Assembly (NCBI GenBank): GCA_964386565.1
Contig: CAYLRU010000001.1
Location: forward strand, 124,001 to 188,000
Reading direction: 5' to 3'
DNA from: CAYLRU01 sp964386565
GTDB lineage: Bacteria; Desulfobacterota; Desulfobacteria; Desulfobacterales; UBA5616
DNA: 64,000 bases
The notes beneath the pieces were generated by a model that had not been told where the DNA came from, made no database searches, and saw nothing but the letters and a program-made list of their open reading frames with translations. Position 1 is the first letter of the stretch. Each line of letters opens with the position of its first letter. Below are positions 1 through 7,748 of the stretch, in pieces. A program made the translations under genes and the position numbers.

Positions 1-146
1 AGTTCGTTAAAAATAGGCATTTAAAATATACTTGAGTTAAGTTATATATTTTCAAATCGTGTATATCGACAGTTAAATGAAATGCAGGCTGCAAAATAAG
101 CGTTGTAACAGTGAAACGGCTTATGGCGCTCAACGTTCATCATAAC

Positions 147-899
147 ATGAAAATTTTACTGACAAACGACGATGGCATATACGCTGAAGGGTTATGGGCG
201 CTTTATGACCGGCTGTCCATGAAAAATTCCGTAACAGTGGTGGCGCCGGACCGGGAACGAAGTGCCGTGGGACACGGCATTACACTGCATACCCCGCTTC
301 GTGCAACACAGGTTCATGTCAACGGTAAAGGGCCGGTCTGCAGCGTCACCGGTACACCGGTGGATTGCATCAAGCTGAGTGTTTTGGAGCTGCTGGATGA
401 AAAACCCGACATGGTTGTGTCCGGAATAAATCCGGGCGCCAATGTGGGGGTTAATATCAATTATTCCGGTACGGTGGCCGCGGCAAAAGAAGCCGCGCTC
501 TACGGCATAAAGGCCATCGCCGTATCCATCAATGGGTCTGATTGCCGATATTACGATGATGCTGCCCGGTTTGTTGAGAAAATCATAGACCGGGTGATGG
601 ACAACGGGCTGCCCTTTGGAACCTTTCTCAATATTAATCTGCCCAATATGGCTGTAAAGGATATGAAAGGGATCAGGATCAGCAGGCAGGGCATACACTT
701 TTTCGATGAATATTTCAAGAAACGGAAGGACCCCAGGGAACGGGTGTATTATTGGCACGGGTGTGATTCCGATCCGATATATGGAAATCCGGATATCGAC
801 GGACAGGCAGTTTATGATAATTATATTTCCATCACCCCGATTAAGTGCGATATGACGGATTACAGTCTGATGAAAGAGTTGAAAAAATGGACCCTGTGA
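147..899 (+). CDS. surE: 5'/3'-nucleotidase SurE
   Basis: Survival protein SurE, a metal-dependent phosphatase that dephosphorylates nucleoside monophosphates in the cytoplasm. The N-terminus shows the family metal site (MKILLTNDDG with the paired Asp at residues 8-9). It is followed by RSAVGHGITL and the SGINPGANVG loop that carries the conserved Asn. At 250 residues from this ATG the protein has the normal SurE length. An in-frame GTG at 111 would add 12 residues that do not look like SurE, so the ATG at 147 is preferred, although neither start has a strong ribosome binding site. It is first in a same-strand run with an OB/HD exonuclease and tmk, 27 bases before the next gene. Family assignment is secure. 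Confidence 0.93.
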   Translation: MKILLTNDDGIYAEGLWALYDRLSMKNSVTVVAPDRERSAVGHGITLHTPLRATQVHVNGKGPVCSVTGTPVDCIKLSVLELLDEKPDMVVSGINPGANVGVNINYSGTVAAAKEAALYGIKAIAVSINGSDCRYYDDAARFVEKIIDRVMDNGLPFGTFLNINLPNMAVKDMKGIRISRQGIHFFDEYFKKRKDPRERVYYWHGCDSDPIYGNPDIDGQAVYDNYISITPIKCDMTDYSLMKELKKWTL

Positions 900-926
900 T
901 TCGGGATCAACATTACGGACAGGCAG

Positions 927-1871
927 ATGAAAAAAAAATTTGTAAAAGACATTAAGGTCGGTGATTCTGTGGCTGATATCTTCGTGCTGGCGGAGAAAAT
1001 CCTGTCACAGAAAAAAGACGGCAACAATTATCTCAATGTGACGCTTTCGGACAAGACCGGTTCTTTAAAAGGCGTTATGTGGGATCATGTGGATGAAATC
1101 GCACAAAAAATTTCATCAGGAGATTTTGTCAAAATAACGGGGACCGTTTCCGAATACAGGGGTATTTCCCAACTGGTGATAAAAAGCCTGGCACCATATA
1201 ATGACGGAGAATTGAATCCGGCGGATTTTTTGCCGGCCACATCCCGGGATGTGGACAATATGTTCAAACGACTTGTACAGATGTCGGGCACTTTTTCAAA
1301 TTCCCATTTGAAATCGCTGCTGGCGGCTTTTTTTAAGGATGCCGACTTTGTAAAAAGATTTAAAACCGCGCCGGCTGCCAAAAAAATGCACCACGCCTAC
1401 CTGGGAGGACTGCTGGAACACACCTTGTCCATGGCGATTTTGGCTGAAAAAATTGCCGGTCATTACAGCAGCATCGACCGGGAGTTGTTAATTACCGGGG
1501 CTGTTTTACACGATATCGGGAAAACCAGGGAATTAACCTATTCAACGGCCATTGATTATTCAGACGAAGGGCGGTTTTTAAGCCATATCGTCATCGGCGT
1601 CCTCATGGTCAGGGAAAAAATTGAATCCTTAGCGGATTTCCCAAAGGAAACCGAGCATCTTATCGAACACATGATCGTCAGCCACCATGGTTCCCGGGAA
1701 TTCGGGTCGCCGGAACCCCCGAAAACCATTGAAGCGGTGCTGCTGAATTATATCGATGAAATCGACGCCAGGGTAAACGGTATTCGGGAATTTGTGGCGT
1801 CCGAGGATTCAGGGGAAAACTGGACGTCCTACCACCGGTTGCTGGAACGGCATTTTTATGCAAAAAAATAA
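927..1871 (+). CDS. YhaM-like 3'-5' exoribonuclease (OB-fold plus HD domain)
   Basis: Resembles the YhaM/CBF1 family of 3'-5' exonucleases, which act on RNA and single-stranded DNA. Residues about 15-90 form an OB-fold nucleic-acid-binding domain (LNVTLSDKTGSLKGVMWD). Residues about 155-290 form a metal-dependent HD phosphohydrolase domain: His165 in GLLEHT, the His-Asp pair in AVLHDIGKTRE at 195-196, His220, and the His pair in VSHHGSRE near 253. At 314 residues it matches YhaM length. It sits between surE and tmk, so a nucleotide or RNA turnover role fits the context. The substrate is not shown by the sequence; the family call rests on domain order and motifs. Confidence 0.85.
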   Translation: MKKKFVKDIKVGDSVADIFVLAEKILSQKKDGNNYLNVTLSDKTGSLKGVMWDHVDEIAQKISSGDFVKITGTVSEYRGISQLVIKSLAPYNDGELNPADFLPATSRDVDNMFKRLVQMSGTFSNSHLKSLLAAFFKDADFVKRFKTAPAAKKMHHAYLGGLLEHTLSMAILAEKIAGHYSSIDRELLITGAVLHDIGKTRELTYSTAIDYSDEGRFLSHIVIGVLMVREKIESLADFPKETEHLIEHMIVSHHGSREFGSPEPPKTIEAVLLNYIDEIDARVNGIREFVASEDSGENWTSYHRLLERHFYAKK

Positions 1872-1944
1872 TGTTGTATGAAGGGAAACACCGCAGCGAC
1901 ACGTTAACGCAAGCTTACACAAGGCGGGAAAGTCGGAAAACAAC

Positions 1945-2583
1945 ATGTTTATTACGCTTGAAGGCATCGAGGGGTCGGGGAAAAGCACCCAGGTGAGGCA
2001 TATCGTTGATTTCCTGGCCCAAAGAGGCCGGGAATGCATCATCACCCGTGAGCCCGGCGGGACGGAGATCGGCCGAAAAATCCGGTCCATCCTGCTGGAT
2101 ACCCGAAACAACCACATGGACGCTTTGACGGAACTTCTTCTTTACATGGCGGACAGGGCTCAGCATATCCGGGAAGTGATTCGTCCCGCGTTAAATTCCG
2201 GAACAACAGTGGTCTGCGACCGGTATTTTGATGCCACGGTTGTCTACCAGGGGTACGCCAGGGGGCTGGATGTTCAATTTATTCTGACATTGCACAAGAT
2301 CGTTTTAAGCGATCTCAAGCCGGATTTGACCTTTCTCCTGGATCTGCCGCCGAAGATCGGCCTGGAAAGGGCCTGGGATGCTGTTCATTCCGGAGATCGA
2401 CCGGATACGGAAACCCGGTTTGAACAGGAAACCCTCGATTTCCATCAGCGTGTCAGGGACGGGTATCTGAAGCTTTCCGCTGCCGAGCCCCATCGGTTCA
2501 GGATTATTGATGCATCCCGGAACAAAGACCGGGTTCGGGACGATATTTTAGAGGTAATTTCCAAATGCACTTCTCAATTTTAG
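1945..2583 (+). CDS. tmk: Thymidylate kinase
   Basis: Phosphorylates dTMP to dTDP with ATP. The protein begins with the P-loop GIEGSGKST (residues 7-15), followed by the TREPGGT dTMP-binding segment and the DRY motif in VVCDRYFDATVVYQG near residue 93. At 212 residues it is typical for the bacterial enzyme. The last 19 bases overlap the start of the fused cysteine synthase gene, so the two are probably translated from one message. The start is the ATG 8-10 bases after a GGAAAA stretch. Confidence 0.95.
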   Translation: MFITLEGIEGSGKSTQVRHIVDFLAQRGRECIITREPGGTEIGRKIRSILLDTRNNHMDALTELLLYMADRAQHIREVIRPALNSGTTVVCDRYFDATVVYQGYARGLDVQFILTLHKIVLSDLKPDLTFLLDLPPKIGLERAWDAVHSGDRPDTETRFEQETLDFHQRVRDGYLKLSAAEPHRFRIIDASRNKDRVRDDILEVISKCTSQF

Positions 2584-4856
2584 ACACCATCGGAAACACA
2601 CCCCTGGTTGAAATTCGAAAATTAAATCCCAATCCAGAGGTAAAAATTTTCGCAAAAGTCGAGTATTTCAACCCCGGCGGTTCCACTAAGGATCGGGCGG
2701 CGCTGTTCATGATCGAATCCGGTGAGAAGTCCGGTGAACTGACACCGGATAAGACAGTGATCGAAGCGACCAGCGGCAACACGGGAATCGGACTTGCGCT
2801 GGTGTGTTCGGTGAAAAATTACAAACTCCTGCTGGTGATGTCCGAGGCTGTCAGCGTTGAGCGGCAAAAAATATTAAAGGCCCGGGGGGCCCAAATATTG
2901 CTTACCCCCGGACATCTGGGTACGGACGGCGCAATCGAAGAGGTCTACCGCCTGAGCCGGGAAAACCCGGATAAATACTTTATGACGGATCAGTTCAACA
3001 ATGATGCAAACTGGAAGGCACATTACCATGGCACAGCGGAAGAAATATGGCGGCAAACCCGGGGCTGCCTTTCCGCCGTCGTGGCCACCATGGGAACCAC
3101 GGGCACCCTGATGGGACTTTCAAGGCGGTTGAAGGAACTCGATCCACGGGTCCGGATTATCGGCGTAGAGCCGTATCTGGGGCATAAAATTCAGGGACTC
3201 AAGAATATGAAAGAAGCTTATATTCCTGAAATTTATGAAAAGAACAGGTTAGACCAGGTTGTCAATATCGATGATGAAGATGCCTATGAAACCGCCCGGC
3301 AACTGGCAAAAAAGGAAGGATTGTTTGTGGGCATGAGCAGCGGCGCCGCCATGTTTGCCGCTATGGAACAGGCCCGCAACATGTCGGAGGGCACGCTGGT
3401 GGTCATTCTGCCGGACGGCGGGGAAAGATATTTAAGCACCCCTCTTTTCGCCGTAAAGGAAAAGGTCGGGTTGAAACTGTTCAACACCATGGGACGTGCC
3501 AAGGAGCCCTTTGAACCGCTGGTTCCCGACAAGGTATCGGTATATTCCTGCGGTCCGACGGCATATGCGAGAATGGGCCTGGGGGAATGCCGGCGTTTTG
3601 TCTTTTCCGATCTGCTTTGCCGGTATTTTGAATATCGCGGTCTTTCCGTAAAGCATGTCATGAATATCACCGATCTGGATGATAAAACCATTGCCGGTTC
3701 TGAAAAAGCCGGTCTGGATTTAAGCGAGTTCACTCAAAATCATATCCGGGCATTCATGGAAGACATCAAAACCCTTCGTATCAAACCTGCGGATCATTAT
3801 CCAAAGGCCAGCGAGCATATTGATGATATGGTTCAATTGGCCCGGAAACTGGTTCAAAAGGGATATGCCTATGAAAAGCTGAGGTCGCTTTATTTCGACA
3901 TTTCCCGTTTTTCGGATTACGGCCGCCTGTCCGGCATTGACATCAACAAAATCAAACTCGGCGCAACCGTGGACCTTGATGAGTATGAAAAGGACAATCC
4001 CCGGGATTTCACCCTGTTCAAGCGGACCCGGCTGTCCGAACTCAGACGGGGGATCTTCACCAAAACCGACTGGGGAAACGTCCGGCCGTCATGGCATATC
4101 CAATGCGCTGCCATGTCCATGAAATACCTGGGAGAAACCTATGATATTCACACCAGCAGCCGTGAACTGGTTTTTCCCCACCATGAAAACGAAATCGCCA
4201 TTGCCCGGGCTTTGACCGGAAAACCCCTGGCAAAATACTGGGTTCACTGCGAACGGGTCCTGGTAGACGGTAAAAAAATAGGAGAGGAAGGGAACAGGAT
4301 CACGTTACCGGACCTGCTAAACATGGGATATTCGGGCAGAGATGTGAGATACTGGCTTCTTTCCAGCCATTACAGAAAACCGCTGACCTATTCCAAAAAT
4401 CGGCTGGACAACGCCGTAAGGGGATTGCGTCGCATGGATCGCGTGATTCAGGCGTTGAGCGGTCTTGACGGACAGGCACCTCCGTTTAATGAACTGGACC
4501 AGATTGTCTATGATATCAGGAACGGCTTTGTTACGGCCATGGACGATGATTTGAATATTTCCGGCGCACTGGCTTCCATCTACAAATGTATCCGGCGGGT
4601 GAACCATTTGGTATCGGACCGCCGGATCAACAGCAATGATGCAAAAAAAATTCTCGACGCATTTCGCCGGATCAACGCGGTGTTACAAATCTTTGATTTT
4701 TCGGACATACCCTCAGGCCCTGATATCCAGGCCCTGATCGCCAAAAGGAAACAGGCACGCATGGAGAAAAACTTCGTACTTGCAGACCAGATCCGTGAGC
4801 AACTCAGATCCATGGGCGTCACCCTGCAGGATCGGAAAGTGGATGAAACATCATGA
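2565..4856 (+). CDS. Cysteine synthase fused to a CysRS-like domain with lost catalytic motifs
   Basis: One 763-residue chain with two domains. Residues 1-300 are a PLP-dependent cysteine synthase/CBS-type fold: NPGGSTKDR carries the PLP lysine Lys42, EATSGNTG (67-74) is the substrate loop, GTTGTLMG (177-184) binds PLP phosphate, and PDGGERYLST closes the domain. From residue 302 the chain aligns end to end with cysteinyl-tRNA synthetase (LKLFNTMGRAKE, NITDLDDK, WHIQCAAM, FPHHENEIA). The zinc ligands are kept (Cys329, Cys514, His540, Glu543). The class I signatures are not: HIGH is replaced by GLGE (338-341) and KMSKS by KIGEE (571-575). Aminoacylation therefore looks unlikely, whereas cysteine binding through zinc remains possible. 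An AGAGGT site precedes the ATG. The next gene overlaps by ATGA. Confidence 0.88.
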   Translation: MHFSILDTIGNTPLVEIRKLNPNPEVKIFAKVEYFNPGGSTKDRAALFMIESGEKSGELTPDKTVIEATSGNTGIGLALVCSVKNYKLLLVMSEAVSVERQKILKARGAQILLTPGHLGTDGAIEEVYRLSRENPDKYFMTDQFNNDANWKAHYHGTAEEIWRQTRGCLSAVVATMGTTGTLMGLSRRLKELDPRVRIIGVEPYLGHKIQGLKNMKEAYIPEIYEKNRLDQVVNIDDEDAYETARQLAKKEGLFVGMSSGAAMFAAMEQARNMSEGTLVVILPDGGERYLSTPLFAVKEKVGLKLFNTMGRAKEPFEPLVPDKVSVYSCGPTAYARMGLGECRRFVFSDLLCRYFEYRGLSVKHVMNITDLDDKTIAGSEKAGLDLSEFTQNHIRAFMEDIKTLRIKPADHYPKASEHIDDMVQLARKLVQKGYAYEKLRSLYFDISRFSDYGRLSGIDINKIKLGATVDLDEYEKDNPRDFTLFKRTRLSELRRGIFTKTDWGNVRPSWHIQCAAMSMKYLGETYDIHTSSRELVFPHHENEIAIARALTGKPLAKYWVHCERVLVDGKKIGEEGNRITLPDLLNMGYSGRDVRYWLLSSHYRKPLTYSKNRLDNAVRGLRRMDRVIQALSGLDGQAPPFNELDQIVYDIRNGFVTAMDDDLNISGALASIYKCIRRVNHLVSDRRINSNDAKKILDAFRRINAVLQIFDFSDIPSGPDIQALIAKRKQARMEKNFVLADQIREQLRSMGVTLQDRKVDETS

Positions 4857-5884
4857 CATCGATATATTTTCCATTTACAACCCTTTTGCCGAATGTTGCA
4901 GTGCTTCTTAACGCCTGCTTTTCAAAAATCGTGGTCTACCGGATCGCGGAGACGCTTTTTGAAAGCCATCCGGCTTCATTACAGGATAATGGATCGATCC
5001 GGATCAGAATGCCGGTTTCGGGAGATGAAGAACGACTGGCGGCTGTTTTAAAGGAATATAAAAACTGGGCCGATATCCATGATGAAAAAGCCGCCGCTTT
5101 TTTAAAAACCCAGGACCAGATACCATTTTACAGCGACACATCGGTCTCAAAAATCCGAACAGACCTTAAAGACAGGATCATCGGCAGACAAAGGGGGAAA
5201 AACGGGGAATCCCCGGTGGATGATACATTTGTCGCCAGACTGTTTCTGGCACTGGCCCAGGAGCATGATTCATACATGGCAGGGGTGATTGACGATCTGA
5301 TTGCCATCGACCAGATTGAAAAGGATCTTTATGACCGGTTGAAAGGAGAACCCGAAGACCTTACGCAGCTTCCGCTGTCTGGCAGCAAATCGGCAACGGA
5401 TTTAGGGGCCCATATGACGGCGGAAAGAATCCGGTCATGGTCGCTTCTGTTTTTAAAAGATACCGAGGAATTCGGCGTATTTGTCACGGACAGTCAAAGC
5501 GTGTTGAACCACCTCGTTGATGCGGATACAGGTGCCGGCATTGACATCGAACCGTTGTTTACACTTGCGTCCATACCTGTTCCGGAAAGAAGAAACCCTG
5601 ATACAGAGGCGTTTCACCGGACGATTTGTCAGCTTTTGGATGGATTGGCCGCAAATTCCCGGGTTCCGGAATCCATAACCCTTCCGGAGCGGGCAAAACC
5701 GGGACAAGGGGAGAAAACCGTTTCGTTGGACGTGCATGTGGCATGGGGAATTCATCCCCGACGCTTTTTCAGCCGGTTTGCTTCCGGTAAAGACGGTTTG
5801 CCGAAAGTTCATCTCCCCTCTTTGTTTCAAAATACGGTAATCTGCCTGATCCGAAAAGACCGCTGTACAACCCATCCGGAATGA
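4853..5884 (+). CDS. Uncharacterised protein coupled to the CysK-CysRS fusion
   Basis: I do not recognise this 343-residue protein. Its start codon overlaps the stop of the preceding fusion gene (ATGA), which implies translational coupling and perhaps joint function. The first 25 residues are hydrophobic (FPFTTLLPNVAVLLNACF) but lack a clear charged signal-peptide start. The rest is a soluble, charged, mostly helical-looking sequence with acidic stretches around residues 160-230, no repeat and no cysteine-rich metal site. Codon use and reading-frame length argue for a real gene. It may be a lineage-specific companion of the fusion enzyme. Confidence 0.7.
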   Translation: MTSIYFPFTTLLPNVAVLLNACFSKIVVYRIAETLFESHPASLQDNGSIRIRMPVSGDEERLAAVLKEYKNWADIHDEKAAAFLKTQDQIPFYSDTSVSKIRTDLKDRIIGRQRGKNGESPVDDTFVARLFLALAQEHDSYMAGVIDDLIAIDQIEKDLYDRLKGEPEDLTQLPLSGSKSATDLGAHMTAERIRSWSLLFLKDTEEFGVFVTDSQSVLNHLVDADTGAGIDIEPLFTLASIPVPERRNPDTEAFHRTICQLLDGLAANSRVPESITLPERAKPGQGEKTVSLDVHVAWGIHPRRFFSRFASGKDGLPKVHLPSLFQNTVICLIRKDRCTTHPE

Positions 5885-5968
5885 CAGACCATATGTTTCA
5901 TAACCATCTGATTCATTTAAATATATTAATAGATTTACAGTCGCCCGGCAAAAAAATGATATGAAGGC

Positions 5969-5995
5969 TTGACTAGCCTTTTCAATTGGTATAAG
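5969..5995 (+). promoter_or_regulatory. Candidate sigma-70 promoter before ferredoxin
   Basis: TTGACT at 5969-5974 and TATAAG at 5990-5995 each match five of six consensus bases, but the spacer is 15 bases rather than 17. It lies about 75 bases before the ferredoxin start in a 183-base gap that has no other gene. This is a weak call because of the short spacer. Confidence 0.3.
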
Positions 5996-6067
5996 GACTT
6001 TTCGATATAAAAAAATGGCTGCAGAGCTAAATGGAACCAATACCCATATGAAAGGAGGCGCTTAACA

Positions 6068-6256
6068 ATGGCATTTAATCCTATCGTTGATGAAGACAAA
6101 TGTGAAGGTTGCGAAGAATGCGTAGATGTTTGTCCGGTTGAAGTATTTGAAATGCAGGACGGGAAATCAGTCCCCGTAAATGCGGAAGAATGCCTGGGTT
6201 GTGAAAGCTGTGTCGAGGTATGTGAAGCCGACGCCATCACAATCGAGGAATCCTGA
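6068..6256 (+). CDS. 2[4Fe-4S] ferredoxin
   Basis: Small soluble electron carrier of 62 residues with two classical CxxCxxCxxxCP-type cluster motifs: CEGCEECVDVCP and CLGCESCVEVCE. The second motif ends with Glu in place of the usual Pro. The protein is strongly acidic, as is usual for clostridial-type ferredoxins in anaerobes. An excellent ribosome binding site (AAAGGAGG) precedes the ATG by 9-10 bases, suggesting high expression. It stands alone between a possible promoter and an inverted repeat, so it is probably monocistronic. Its redox partners cannot be read from this context. Confidence 0.95.
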   Translation: MAFNPIVDEDKCEGCEECVDVCPVEVFEMQDGKSVPVNAEECLGCESCVEVCEADAITIEES

Positions 6257-6566
6257 TCAGCTGAAAAATTTCGTGGAGCTTCCGGTTGAAACATCGGCGA
6301 TGGGTAAACCGGAAGCTTCATGAGAAAATATGGTTTTTCGACAAATCGGAAAAAACGAAAACACTTTCCCTTTTACCATACCGATAAACTTTCCTCCGAA
6401 GCCCATAAAATTCGATTTTTTTATTTTTCATACACCCCCCGGTCCCGCCGGAATTATGTATCGGCAAAAACCCTTTTGATAAACGAAATTTTGTCCCATA
6501 ATGCCCGGCATTTGACCCGAACATACAGCTTGCGCACACCAGAAAACTATGGTAGCTTGAATGGTT
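6257..6566. other. 310-base gap after ferredoxin
   Basis: Apart from the inverted repeat at 6277-6317 I see no gene here. Open frames on both strands are short, have poor codon use and lack ribosome binding sites. An A/T-rich stretch around 6320-6430 may hold the promoter for the small gene at 6567, but I cannot point to good -35/-10 boxes. Confidence 0.5.
6277..6317 (+). terminator. Inverted repeat after ferredoxin, possible terminator
   Basis: A perfect 11-base inverted repeat (AGCTTCCGGTT at 6277-6287 and its complement at 6307-6317) with a 19-base loop lies 20 bases after the ferredoxin stop. No T-run follows directly, so it may be a transcript-end stabiliser rather than a full intrinsic terminator. 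Confidence 0.4.
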
Positions 6567-6899
6567 ATGAAACAATATGTTATTGATGAGTTGAGACCCG
6601 GGGAATATGACAGAATAAAGGCATATCTGGATGAAAAATTCGGGAAATCAGCGGTTGACGGTATTTATTGGATACCCATTGAAAATGGGTGCCTGACTGA
6701 AGAGCAACTTCTGCATAAAGATTGCGGGCCACACTGCTTTGCCGTGGTACTCGAACACCATCTCATGGCATGTGAATTTTTGATCCGGACCAAAAACAGG
6801 ATACGCTGCAGTTGCATGGGTTATGCAGATGAAAGACAGCAAAAGTATATTATCCGGTTTGCCGATGACCTGTTTGAGACCCTGGGAATACAGATTTGA
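6567..6899 (+). CDS. Small conserved-looking hypothetical protein
   Basis: I do not recognise this 110-residue protein. It begins MKQYVIDELRPGEYDRIKAY and contains clustered cysteines and histidines in the middle (KDCGPHCFAVVLEHHLMACEF, then RIRCSCMGYADE), which might bind metal or form disulfides. The C-terminal ADERQQKYIIRFADDLFETL looks helical. No signal peptide or membrane segment is visible. An ATG six bases earlier is also possible. It stands about 120 bases before plsC on the same strand, but nothing ties it to lipid synthesis. Confidence 0.65.
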   Translation: MKQYVIDELRPGEYDRIKAYLDEKFGKSAVDGIYWIPIENGCLTEEQLLHKDCGPHCFAVVLEHHLMACEFLIRTKNRIRCSCMGYADERQQKYIIRFADDLFETLGIQI

Positions 6900-7022
6900 T
6901 AAAGGGCCCTGATGTCGATGGCCGGGAATTCGTTTTGAATACAGGAATTCGGCATTTTTTAAAAGTAAGGCATTCATCATTTCAGCGTTCAACGTTTCAA
7001 ATTCCAGAAAAACGGATGTATC

Positions 7023-7748
7023 ATGATAAAAACCGCGCTTGTGATACTCTATACCATCCCGGTAACGGGCATATTGGGGATGCTGGCTGCGCTTACCGCC
7101 TTTTTCAGTAAAACGGGCAATGTTCCTCACAAGATCGCCATATTGTGGGCAAAGTCCATTTTGTTCGTCAGCAACGTTAAGGTTCATGTATCCGGGGCAT
7201 CCAACATCGATCCCGAAAAATCTTATATCTTCATGGCCAACCACCAGAGCAATTTCGATATTCTCGCCCTCTTTGCAGGACTGCCGGTCCAGTTCAGGTG
7301 GCTGGCCAAGGCGGAACTGTTCAGGATCCCCATTTTTGCCCAGGGGATGAAAGGATGCGGGTATATCTGCATAGACCGCTCCAACCGTGAGGCTGCATTT
7401 CAGAGCATCCGTGAAGCGGCGGACAAAATCAGAAACGGCGTATCCGTGATGATTTTTCCGGAAGGAACCCGGAGCAGGGATGGAAAGCTCCTGCCGTTTA
7501 AAAAGGGTGGATTTGTGCTGGCAATGGATTCGGGCGTTCCCATTGTTCCCATGGTCATAACCGGTTCCCTGTCCGTCATGCCGAAAAAACAATTAAGAAT
7601 AAAATCAGGGCATATTTTTTTGGAGATTTTAAAGCCCATTGACAACGCTTCCTTGGAAATTAAAAACAAGGACGAACTTTTACAGGTTGTTCGCCAAGCC
7701 ATTTTAGAGGAACTTACCAGGAAAGAAGAGGGAACTCCGGAATGCTGA
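7023..7748 (+). CDS. plsC: 1-acyl-sn-glycerol-3-phosphate acyltransferase
   Basis: Acylates lysophosphatidic acid to phosphatidic acid at the inner membrane. The 241-residue protein has an N-terminal membrane segment (about residues 4-28), the catalytic NHX4D motif as NHQSNFD (His74, Asp79), and FPEGTRS (145-151), which binds the glycerol phosphate. Its stop overlaps the rnj start by seven bases, so the two genes are probably co-transcribed. A second, atypical PlsC lies at 22535-23317 on the other strand; this one has the intact motifs. Confidence 0.92.
   Translation: MIKTALVILYTIPVTGILGMLAALTAFFSKTGNVPHKIAILWAKSILFVSNVKVHVSGASNIDPEKSYIFMANHQSNFDILALFAGLPVQFRWLAKAELFRIPIFAQGMKGCGYICIDRSNREAAFQSIREAADKIRNGVSVMIFPEGTRSRDGKLLPFKKGGFVLAMDSGVPIVPMVITGSLSVMPKKQLRIKSGHIFLEILKPIDNASLEIKNKDELLQVVRQAILEELTRKEEGTPEC

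Noticed and set aside
111..146. GTG start extending SurE by 12 residues
   Set aside because: SurE proteins start directly with the metal-binding strand found at 147; the extension is not family-like and has no ribosome binding site.
6320..6586. Short open frames on both strands after the ferredoxin gene
   Set aside because: Low-complexity, A/T-driven composition, no start signals, and overlap with the better-supported gene at 6567.
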